Positions 1 to 7,400 of a stretch of 13,023 bases of DNA are shown here, piece by piece. The stretch lies in NCBI GenBank assembly GCA_005879015.1, contig VBMC01000012.1, positions 1 through 13,023 on the forward strand. Direction: 5' to 3'. The notes below the pieces were generated by a model, which worked only from the letters and a program-made list of their open reading frames with translations, did no database searches and was not told where the DNA came from. This DNA comes from Methanobacteriota archaeon. GTDB taxonomy: Archaea; Thermoplasmatota; Thermoplasmata; RBG-16-68-12. The position numbers and the translations under genes are program-made. Numbering within the stretch: position 1 is the stretch's first letter; each line of letters opens with the position of its first letter.

Positions 1-441
1 AAGGCCCTAGTCGAGGCCGGGGGGATGTCCTCGCGAGTATCGTTCACGGGCCGCCTTCCGACGCCGGAGTACCTGCGGCAGACCGCGGCGATCGATGTCG
101 GCCTTGCCCTCTATTTCCCCACAACGAAGAACCAGACGACCGTCGTGCCGTTGAAGCTGTTCGACTACATGGGCCTCGGCATCCCGATCGTGGGCAGCGA
201 CTTCGCGGAGTTGCGACGGATCATCACGAACCTGTGTGGCTGTGGTGCCACGACGGATCCCGAGGACCCCGAGGCCCTTCGACGGGCCGTCGAGGCGCTC
301 CTCCGCGACCGGGCGGGGAGACAGGAGATGGGACGACGGGCACGGGAATGTTTCCAAACGCGGTTCTGCCAAGAACGGCAGGAGGAGGCCTTGCAGCGGT
401 CGCATCCCGTCTTCGCGGCCGGGGCCGATCGTCAGGGGTGA
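1..441 (+). CDS. Glycosyltransferase family 4, C-terminal part (5' truncated)
   Basis: The reading frame is open from base 1 and ends at TGA 439-441, so only the last 146 residues of the protein are present. They fit the C-terminal Rossmann-like domain of a GT-B fold glycosyltransferase, which binds the nucleotide-sugar donor. Visible landmarks are VSFTGRLPTPEYLR (the usual 'G.v....l..y...adv' step), a run containing VPLKLFDYMGLGIPIVGSD (the K-x-F-E/D-Y-M-x-x-G-x-P motif of GT4 enzymes), and a helical tail. The sugar and acceptor cannot be told. The last 20 or so residues look unlike a typical GT4 end, but no frame change is needed to explain this. The stop codon lies inside the ribosome-binding site of the methyltransferase that follows, so the two are probably co-transcribed in a glycan-synthesis operon. 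Confidence 0.85.
   Translation, partial: KALVEAGGMSSRVSFTGRLPTPEYLRQTAAIDVGLALYFPTTKNQTTVVPLKLFDYMGLGIPIVGSDFAELRRIITNLCGCGATTDPEDPEALRRAVEALLRDRAGRQEMGRRARECFQTRFCQERQEEALQRSHPVFAAGADRQG
435..441 (+). promoter_or_regulatory. Shine-Dalgarno site for the methyltransferase at 451
   Basis: GGGGTGA matches the archaeal anti-SD complement (GGAGGTGA) and sits 9 bases before ATG 451. It overlaps the stop codon of the upstream glycosyltransferase, which suggests translational coupling. Confidence 0.6.
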
Positions 442-450
442 CGTGCGACG

Positions 451-1233
451 ATGGACGCGAGGAAGCGGGCCGTCACGGACATAGTGCAATTCCCTCCGAC
501 GGTCCGCCTGGCGTACCGCTATCGCTGGCCTCTGCTCCGCTGGCTCCTCGACGAGCACGCGTTCCTACGCGAGGCCCTGCGGAAGGCGTGGCCGACGGCC
601 GTCCGCCAGGAGCTCGTGGTGACGGAGCGCGTCGTCGAAATTCCGTTCGTCCTCCGGTCGCTCGACCTCCCGGTCGGGAGTCGGGTGCTCGACATCGGAT
701 CGCGGTGGTCCGTGCTTCCGCTCTACCTCGTTTCCCTCGGCTACCGAACGGTTGCGGTGGACCTCCTGGACATCCTCCTCGGGTCGGCCGGACCCGATCT
801 GGTGAAGGCGGACCTCCGAGCCCCGCCATTCCGGACCGATTCCTTTGACGCCGCGGTGATGGTCAGCACGCTCGAACACGTTGGGATCGGGTGGTACGAC
901 GACCGCACGGACCCGGCGGATGACCAGCGGATCATGGGGAACCTCCGCACCCTGGTGAGACCGGGAGGGAGCCTCCTCCTCACGGTGCCATTCGGGCGCG
1001 GAGGGGTCGGACGGATCCAGAGGGCCTACGATGACGAACGTCTCCGGACCATAACCGAGGGCTGGACCATCGAGGAACAATCCTTCTTCGTCCAACGCGG
1101 GACCGCCTGGAGGCCTGCCACGCAGGAGGTCGCCGGGCGCGAGGATTCGGTCGAGTCGACCCGGGCGGTCGCCCTACTCCATCTACGGGCGTCAGGCCGC
1201 GGAACCGATCAGCCGGCCAAGGCCCGCTCATAG
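451..1233 (+). CDS. Class I SAM-dependent methyltransferase (glycan-cluster type)
   Basis: This 260-residue protein has a seven-strand Rossmann methyltransferase core. Motif I is VLDIGSRWS (residues 79-87), followed by an acidic strand end AVDLLD (102-107, D104 likely contacting the SAM ribose). Next come FDAAVMVSTLEHVGIGWYDD (132-151) and RPGGSLLLTVPFG (170-182). The 'STLEHVGIG...D...D' block and the segment RVVEIPFVLRSL ahead of motif I are typical of methyltransferases found beside glycosyltransferases in polysaccharide loci. The glycine-rich loop is degenerate, with only one glycine (DIGSRWS). The gene starts at ATG 451 behind a good ribosome-binding site. Its last 25 bases overlap, tail to tail, the end of the minus-strand glycosyltransferase. 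The likely role is methylation of a sugar or of a precursor in surface-glycan or N-glycan synthesis; the substrate is unknown. Confidence 0.8.
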   Translation: MDARKRAVTDIVQFPPTVRLAYRYRWPLLRWLLDEHAFLREALRKAWPTAVRQELVVTERVVEIPFVLRSLDLPVGSRVLDIGSRWSVLPLYLVSLGYRTVAVDLLDILLGSAGPDLVKADLRAPPFRTDSFDAAVMVSTLEHVGIGWYDDRTDPADDQRIMGNLRTLVRPGGSLLLTVPFGRGGVGRIQRAYDDERLRTITEGWTIEEQSFFVQRGTAWRPATQEVAGREDSVESTRAVALLHLRASGRGTDQPAKARS

Positions 1234-2180
1234 GCGTGCAGCGTGCCTTCCGCCGTCTTCCGGAACGTGAAGAGACGGGCCCGTGCGACCCGTTCGTCCA
1301 AGGTACCCTTTGGACCGTGGCTCAAGCAGTCAAGCATGGCGCCCGTGAGGAAGTCCACGTCCTCGAAGTAGCACCCCATGGGCCCGAGGACCTCTCGGAC
1401 TGCCGGTGCACGCGCGAGGACGTGAGCACCGCACCCAAGCGCCTCCAAGGGGACGAATCCAAATCCCTCCTCGGGCGTCGGATGGACAACCAGCGTCGCG
1501 CGACTGTACACCTGAGGAATCCCGGCTTCGCCCGGCCAATACACCTTCACGCGGGACCGAAGATTCGGACGTCCACGCAGATGCTCATCTAGGGTCTGGA
1601 ACCATGGGATTCGGGCGTCTCCGACGAAATGGAGCTCGTGGGGAATCCGATCCGCAATCCTCTCGAACGCCTCGAAGGTCAGCCTCGGCTCTTTGATCTC
1701 CCGGTGAATTCCCACTTGGACGATGAACGGCGTCTCCGGGGGTTCCCCGGCGATCGGCCGGAACCGGTCTTCGAGTCCGAGGGGTACGACGTCCATCGGG
1801 ACTCGCGGGTGAAATACCTTCTGGACGACGTCGCGGGTGCGCTCGCTGTCGACGACCATTCGTTTGCAAAAATGGCTGAACCAACGGAGCTTCTGGAGGT
1901 ACAAGGTCCGGATCCAAAGGCCATAGTATTGGGGCAACAGGGAGGGGAAGAGGTCGTGGATCGTGATGACCAAGGGGCGGCGTGGTCGGAGCGGCGCGTT
2001 CCAGGGCGCGGCAGGATCGTGGAGTACGTCAACGTCCCTTGGGTTGGCGCCCTTGTGTAAGGGCACGACGTCGACGCCCAAGTTGCGGAGTTCGCGGGTG
2101 AGGTAGTAGATGTACTTCGAGTACCCCGTGCCGATCTGGCCGTTCCGGTAGAGGTGGTCCGAATACAGGCCGACCCGCAT
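1209..2180 (-). CDS. Glycosyltransferase family 4 (GT-B fold)
   Basis: A complete 323-residue protein, short but normal for compact GT4 enzymes. The N-terminal acceptor domain begins MRVGLYSDHLYRNGQIGTGYSKYIYYL, with the glycine loop for the acceptor, and contains VITIHDLFPSLLP (71-83). The donor domain follows from about residue 150 (PFIVQVGIHREIKEPRLTFEAF). It carries the E-x7-E signature HPTPEEGFGFVPLEALGCG (233-251), with E238 and E246 as the conserved pair. The enzyme should move a sugar from a nucleotide-sugar donor to a glycan acceptor at the cytoplasmic face of the membrane; donor and linkage cannot be read. No signal peptide or membrane segment is visible. ATG 2180 has no ribosome-binding site, but a TATA-like element lies about 27 bases upstream, which fits a leaderless mRNA. 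It runs opposite to the flanking methyltransferases. Confidence 0.88.
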   Translation of the reverse strand: MRVGLYSDHLYRNGQIGTGYSKYIYYLTRELRNLGVDVVPLHKGANPRDVDVLHDPAAPWNAPLRPRRPLVITIHDLFPSLLPQYYGLWIRTLYLQKLRWFSHFCKRMVVDSERTRDVVQKVFHPRVPMDVVPLGLEDRFRPIAGEPPETPFIVQVGIHREIKEPRLTFEAFERIADRIPHELHFVGDARIPWFQTLDEHLRGRPNLRSRVKVYWPGEAGIPQVYSRATLVVHPTPEEGFGFVPLEALGCGAHVLARAPAVREVLGPMGCYFEDVDFLTGAMLDCLSHGPKGTLDERVARARLFTFRKTAEGTLHAYERALAG

Positions 2181-2591
2181 CGACTGCTGAATGAATGGTT
2201 TCGTATTTAGGAATGGGTCGCTCGACTGATGGGCATGATGAACCGTGGGGTCACTGCAAGAGTCTTTTCACCCATGATGCAATGCGGACGCGGAGGCGGA
2301 ATGTCCGCGAGGCCCATCCGGTACTGCGCCTGTGGAACCGCTCGGAGCAACCTCGGACGAAGGACGGTACATGGGGCGGGGAGAGAATACGGCATTCGAA
2401 GTATTGCCGGAAAAAGCCGGCCAGGATCGCTTCCGGATGTTTCGAATCGTTGCTGCCAGTAGACCCGGCGACAAACCTTATCCCATGCCATCAATTCCGA
2501 CGTCGCAGCGAGTTCGTGGGTGATCTTCGTTAGGCACGTCGACTTGGCCAATTGAAAGATCAATAGATGCAGGCGCGGCGGAGTTGGTCCC
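2181..2591. other. Gene-poor, more A/T-rich interval
   Basis: These roughly 410 bases lie between a divergent glycosyltransferase and methyltransferase. Short open frames exist on both strands, but none has a recognisable domain, a convincing ribosome-binding site or protein-like composition. There is a weak stem GCCGG-AAAAAG-CCGGC at 2406-2421 and a direct repeat CATGATG at 2234 and 2273. No tRNA or other RNA gene was seen. The base composition is visibly less GC-rich than the genes around it. It may hold promoters for both flanking genes, or the remains of a decayed gene. Confidence 0.5.
2204..2209 (-). promoter_or_regulatory. Candidate TATA box for the minus-strand glycosyltransferase
   Basis: On the minus strand the sequence reads CTAAATAC, centred 26-27 bases upstream of the A of ATG 2180. 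This is the archaeal TATA-to-start distance, so transcription would begin at the start codon itself. That agrees with the absence of a Shine-Dalgarno. The upstream BRE is not purine-rich, so support is moderate. Confidence 0.4.
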
Positions 2592-3113
2592 CTGACATGG
2601 CGACTTAACCTCGGAAGCGGGGAATCCCGATTCCCAGAGTTTGTGAACGTCGACATCTACGGCGGCGATATCCGAGCGAGCGCCGAACATCTTCCGTTCC
2701 GGGAGGGGTCCTTCGATTTCATTCATGCGAGCCATGTACTCGAACACGTCCCTGACCTCGATCGCGTGATGCGTGAGCTCCATCGAGTTCTTTCTCCCGA
2801 TGGAGTCCTCCAAGCACGCGTTCCGTATGGGCTGCGTTCGCTTTACGTCCCGTTCCATCTCCACGCGTTCAACCTCAACACGTTCGACTACTTCACGAAC
2901 CAACCGAGTGGCCTCCAAGGCGGCCCTCTGTTCGTCCTACTCCAGAAACGAACTTCGGATTGGTGGCTCCCGTTCCGCTGGCACCTCACCCGATATTTCC
3001 CGCGCTTGTTTGGGATTATCTCAGCGGCTGAAGACGACGGGAAGCGGCATCTTCGGCTGCCGACGGGTTTCCGGCACGAACTCTTCGTTCGGCTGAAGAA
3101 GCGAGGACCATGA
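2592..3113 (+). CDS. Short class I SAM-dependent methyltransferase, probable CTG start
   Basis: I read a 173-residue protein from CTG 2592. Its N-terminus, (M)TWRLNLGSGESRFPEFVNVD, holds SAM motif I (LNLGSGE, residues 5-11) and the acidic residue D21 (FVNVD). Then follow ASAEHLPFREGSFDFIHASHVLEHVPDL and a conserved RELHRVLSPDGVLQARVPYG. This order is standard for the family of small methyltransferases found with glycosyltransferases in surface-glycan loci. The first ATG/GTG/TTG in frame is GTG 2643, which would remove motif I. The frame is closed upstream by TGA 2553-2555. GGAG at 2580-2583 lies 8 bases before CTG 2592, supporting it as the start. Alternatively a former ATG has mutated and the gene is failing. 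It stops 43 bases before the convergent glycosyltransferase ends. Substrate unknown. Confidence 0.72.
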   Translation: MTWRLNLGSGESRFPEFVNVDIYGGDIRASAEHLPFREGSFDFIHASHVLEHVPDLDRVMRELHRVLSPDGVLQARVPYGLRSLYVPFHLHAFNLNTFDYFTNQPSGLQGGPLFVLLQKRTSDWWLPFRWHLTRYFPRLFGIISAAEDDGKRHLRLPTGFRHELFVRLKKRGP

Positions 3114-3156
3114 GTGGAAATCACATTCACGACATCGAGCGCGGCATTCTGCTTCT

Positions 3157-4200
3157 TCATCGCGGGTCCAGCGCGGCCTCATAGGCTTGTAGGTACGCGC
3201 TTGTCACGAGGTCGAGGTTCGCGGTTTGATTCACGAAAGAGTGGGCGCGCTCCCCGATCTCCCGTGCGGCCGTCGGATCCTCGAGAGCTTGCTTGATGCA
3301 ACGGACGAGGGACTCGGCATCGTTGGCGAGCCATCCGGTCACGCCGTGTTGGATGACTTCAGGGATGTTCCCCAGAGGCGTTGCGATAACCGGCGTCTTG
3401 AAGGCGATTGGGAAGAAGATGGAGCCCGATGTAGTTACTTCCTTGTACGGTTGGACGACGACGTTGCAGGCTTTGAACCAGTACTGTAACTCCTCGTCTC
3501 GGAGTTCAACAAGATGGATTCGAAGGTTCGCGTTCGCCGCGGCGGCGTCGCGGATCTCCCGGGCCAGTGGCGGATCGTGGCATGCACCGAAAATGCAGCA
3601 AAAGACATCCTTGCGTGCCATCCGGCGGATCGCCTCCAGAAAGAGGCGCGTTCCTTTGTAAGGGAGGGTGGGCGCAAAGTGCCCGACCACGGGGGCTCCG
3701 AGCGGGACACCGATCCTTTGCCGGGCCTCTTCGAGGGAAACCGTATCCGGCCAGATTCCATTGAAACTCATGTGCGGGATGATTCGATTGTTCGCCTTCC
3801 AAGTGGTCGGCAGGCCGCGGGCGGCAAAGAGATCCCGGGCCTCGCCGATGGTCCGTTCGCTGTGCCACACCGCAACATCCACACGGTCCAGATACCAATG
3901 GGTCGTGAAAATGTCCTCCCGGAACAGAGGGGCATGGGGAACAAGATTGTGGACCGTCCACACCTTGGGCACTCGGGTCGCGAAGAATAGTCTCGCGCCG
4001 AGGGCGGTGTCGAAGATGTTCCAATGCAAATGGCAAAGATCAGGTCCCTCGATCATTCTGCCGATGAATCGAACGATGTTCCCCGGCCACCGGACGTAGG
4101 GAAAGGGAGCTTCCGTGACCTGGACGCCTCGCCTGGTGAGGGCTTGCTTCAACAGACGGAGGTACACATGGCGACCCTCGGGAACGGCGAGGACCCTCAT
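3157..4200 (-). CDS. GT4-like glycosyltransferase
   Basis: A complete 347-residue GT-B fold protein starting at ATG 4200. The N-terminal domain begins MRVLAVPEGRHVYLRLLKQAL and has CHLHWNIFD (56-64) and VWTVHNLVPH (80-89), a pattern seen in polysaccharide glycosyltransferases that carry an 'LHW...TVHN' signature. The donor domain has VVGHFAPTLPYKGTRLFLEA (171-190) and VVQPYKEVTTSGS (248-260), then FKTPVIATPLGNIPEVI. The TTSGS segment replaces the classical E-x7-E; this variant is common in the subgroup. No membrane segment is seen. No clear Shine-Dalgarno precedes ATG 4200. The gene is divergent from the smc operon and convergent with the short methyltransferase. It probably adds one sugar in the same glycan pathway as its neighbours; donor and acceptor are unknown. 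Confidence 0.85.
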   Translation of the reverse strand: MRVLAVPEGRHVYLRLLKQALTRRGVQVTEAPFPYVRWPGNIVRFIGRMIEGPDLCHLHWNIFDTALGARLFFATRVPKVWTVHNLVPHAPLFREDIFTTHWYLDRVDVAVWHSERTIGEARDLFAARGLPTTWKANNRIIPHMSFNGIWPDTVSLEEARQRIGVPLGAPVVGHFAPTLPYKGTRLFLEAIRRMARKDVFCCIFGACHDPPLAREIRDAAAANANLRIHLVELRDEELQYWFKACNVVVQPYKEVTTSGSIFFPIAFKTPVIATPLGNIPEVIQHGVTGWLANDAESLVRCIKQALEDPTAAREIGERAHSFVNQTANLDLVTSAYLQAYEAALDPR

Positions 4201-4325
4201 TGGCTCGACCAGACATCGGGATAACGGAGTCGCTCGTAAAAACTGCGTTCGGACACGGAGGGCCGCGGCGTTCGCGTGGAAATAGGGCGTTTGTCAAACC
4301 GATACCGATTCGCGCCCCGCTACCC

Positions 4326-4333
4326 TTTTATAG
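4326..4333 (+). promoter_or_regulatory. Probable TATA box of the smc-scpA-scpB operon
   Basis: TTTTATAG stands out in a GC-rich divergent intergenic region. A start of transcription about 26 bases downstream (near 4356) would give a leader of roughly 90 bases before smc, containing two hairpins. Confidence 0.55.
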
Positions 4334-4357
4334 ACATCACTTCCTTGCGCATCCCTC

Positions 4358-4375
4358 GTCTGACTCGCGTCAGAC
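4358..4375 (+). repeat. Perfect inverted repeat at the predicted 5' end of the smc mRNA
   Basis: GTCTGAC-TCGC-GTCAGAC is a perfect 7-bp inverted repeat with a 4-base loop. It begins almost exactly where transcription from the TATA box at 4326 should start. It could be an operator for a dimeric repressor covering the start site, or a stabilising 5' RNA hairpin. Confidence 0.5.
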
Positions 4376-4406
4376 ACTAGAAGGATATACATGGGATGGG
4401 TTGCAA

Positions 4407-4424
4407 CAGCGCGCCCCCGCGCTG
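4407..4424 (+). repeat. Second perfect hairpin in the smc leader
   Basis: CAGCGCG-CCCC-CGCGCTG is a perfect 7-bp stem with a CCCC loop, ending 15 bases before the smc ribosome-binding site. As RNA it would be very stable and may affect ribosome access. No T-run follows, so it is not an obvious terminator. Confidence 0.5.
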
Positions 4425-4438
4425 ACGCTCCACCGGTC

Positions 4439-4444
4439 AGGTGA
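4439..4444 (+). promoter_or_regulatory. Shine-Dalgarno that decides the smc start
   Basis: AGGTGA matches the 16S 3' end complement and lies 5 bases before TTG 4450. It overlaps the alternative start GTG 4441, which has no ribosome-binding site of its own. This favours TTG 4450. Confidence 0.5.
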
Positions 4445-4449
4445 CGCCT

Positions 4450-7400
4450 TTGTTCCTGAAAGAGATCCAGATGGAGAATTTCAAGTCGTTCGGGCGAAAG
4501 ATCTCGGTCCCCTTCCTGCAGGGGTACACGTCCATCACGGGTCCCAACGGCTCCGGGAAAAGCAACATCGCGGACGCCATCCTGTTCGTCCTCGGCCCGA
4601 AGAGCGCGAAGGCGATCCGCGCAGGCAAACTGACGGATCTGATCTGGAACGGCGGGAAGGACAAGAACGCCGCCGACTCGTGCCAGGTCAGCCTGATCTT
4701 CGACAACTCGGACCGGCAGATTCCCCTCGAGGCGGACGAGGTGAAGCTGACGCGGTACATCGGCCTGAGCCCCTCCGTGGAGGGCGGCTACAACTCGTAC
4801 TTTTACATCAACGACCGGAAGTCCTCCCTGTCCGAATTCGACTCCCTCCTCGCACACGCGCGGATCTCGGCGGAAGGCTACAACCTCGTCCAGCAGGGGG
4901 ACATCCAACGGGTCGTGTCCATGTCCTCCGTGGAGCGCCGGCGGATCCTGGACAACATCGCGGGGATCACGAAGTTCGACGACGACATCAATCAGGCGGA
5001 AGGGAAACGCAAGGAGACCGAGGAGAACCTGGAGCGGATCCGGATCATCCTCGACGAGATCGACAAGCAGATCAAGCAGCTCGAGTCGGATCGGGACGGC
5101 GCGCTGAAGTACCGGGACCTGAACGAGCGCCTCACGACGGCGAAGGCCCAGCTCGCGTACAAGAACCGCGAACTGATCGAGCGGCAGATCGTCGGGACGC
5201 GAGAGCAGGTTGCGAAGCACGAGGCGGACAAGGCCAAGCTCGAGGCCCAGAAGCAGGAACTCCGCGGTCGGCTGGACGCCGCCGTCGCCCGGTTGAGCGA
5301 GCTCGAGCAAGAAATGGCGGACCGCGGCGGGGAGGAGGCGAAGCAGCTCAAGGAGAAGTTGGACGGCCTCCGGATCGAGCGGGCCCGAGCCACGGACGGG
5401 ATCGAGACTTCGAAGGAGACGCTGAAGCAGCTCCGGACCGAGAACGCGGACGCGACGAAGGAGAAAGGGAAGGTCCAGAAGGAGACGGACGCCCTCGCGC
5501 GGGAGCGGGAGAACGTCGATAAGCGCGTCGGCGACCTGGACGGCCAGATCAAGTCCGCGGACAAGGACCTCCATGAGGTCGATGAACTCGCGTCGAAGAG
5601 CGACGCGAAGGTGCTGACCATTCAGAAGCAGATCATCGCGCTGAACAACGAGATCGACCAGGTCGAGGAGAAGGTCAAGGGCCTCGTCCTGGAGGGAGAC
5701 CGGACGAAGGAGGCGATGACACGCCTCGAGTCCGAGATCGCCCTGCTCGAGGAATCCCGGAAACAATACCAGGTCGAGCATGAGGATGCGGACTGGCAGC
5801 TCAAGGAGCTGCACTCGTCCACGAAGGAATCGGGCAAGAGCCTCGAGAAACTCCAAGAGGACTTCCACAGCCGCAGGTCCGAGGAGACCCGCCTCGCGAA
5901 AGAGCAGGCCGAACTGCAGACGGCGATCTTGAGCCTGACCCGGCAATATGCGCAACTCAAGGCGGAGGCCGACGTCGCGGAGAACATGAAGCGCGGCTAC
6001 ACGTCCGCCGTCTCCGCGATCCTCGAGTGCCGCGAGACCGGTTCCATTAAGGGAATCCACGGGACCGTGGCCCAGCTCGCCCACGTCGAGACCCAGTACG
6101 AGACGGCGATCGTCACGTCCGCGGGCGCGCGGATGCAGGCGATCATCGTCGACGACGACACGGTCGCGGCCCAGTGCATCGATTACCTGAAGAAGCGCAA
6201 GGTCGGCCGCGCGACGTTCCTCCCTCTCAACAAGATGCTCGTCGGGAAACCGCGGGGCAAGGCGATCCTCGTGGCGAAGGAATGCCTCGGCTTCGCGATC
6301 GACCTCTGCCACTTCGACGAAAAGTACCGGGACGCGTTCTTCTACGTCTTCGGGGACACGCTCGTGGTCCAGACCCTCGACGAGGCGCGCAAGTGGATGG
6401 GCGGCGTCCGGCTCGTCACGATCGAAGGAGAGCTCATCGAGGCTTCCGGCGCCATGGTCGGCGGCGAGATGGAGCGGTCCACCGTGAAGTTCGGACCCAC
6501 GGCCGCGAGCGAGATGGAGAAGATCGCGGAGAAGTTGCGCGAGGCGCAGGCCCAGGGCGAGACGGTGGCGAACCGCCTCGACGAACTCCGAAAGGAGATC
6601 CTGGGACTCGAAGAGACGATCAAGGACACGGGCGGCCGGTCCGGGGCCGTCGAGGTGAAGACGAGCACGCTCGAGGCGAAACGGAAGGAGTTCGCCGCGA
6701 AGCTCGCGTCCGCGGACAAGGACCTCGCGGACCGGAAGGGACGGTTCGAGGACGCGCGGAAGACCGCGGCGCGGATCGAAGAGGACCTGACCAAATTCAC
6801 GAACGACGCCGAGGCCCTGAAGGCAAAACGGGACGAGCGCAAGAAGGCCGTCATGGAGGCGACGCCCCAGCAGATCTCCTCTCGGATGAAGGAGCTCATG
6901 AACCGCCGGGCGGCCTTCGCGGAGGAGTTGAGCGGCCTCCGGTCGAAACTCGAGGCCATGACGACCCAGACCACGTTCCTCGACGAGCGGCGGACGGAAC
7001 TCGACACGCGGATCGGGAGCTTGGAGGATCAGCGGAAGGAGCACGAGAAGCGGATCGAGACCTTCGAGGCGTCCCTCGGGCGGCTCGAGACGGAGATCCG
7101 CGGCCTCGAGAAGACGGAAGCCCAGATGGGCAAGAAGTTGAAGGACCTCCAGGACGCCCGCGACGCCGCGTACAAGGAGAAGACGGACCGCGAAGCGGAC
7201 CTCGACAAGGTCACGCACAAGATCGAGACGAAGGAGGACTTCCTCCTCAAGTTGGAAACGGAGCTGAAGGTCCAGGAGGAGCAGCTCGCGGAAGCGGAGC
7301 GCGTCATGACGGAGATGGCCGTCGAGGTCAAGGAAGGCCGCCTCCCGAGCCTCGAGGAACTCAAGACGACGATCGGCGAATGCGAGGCCGCGATCACGGC

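Noticed and set aside
2440..2462. TTCGAAT, resembling a tRNA T-loop
   Set aside because: The flanking bases do not pair into a T stem, and no acceptor, D or anticodon arms can be built around it.
4237..4243. Minus-strand TTTTTAC as a promoter for the glycosyltransferase starting at 4200
   Set aside because: It is T-rich but a poor TATA match, and no Shine-Dalgarno or other support was found. I left it out of the features.
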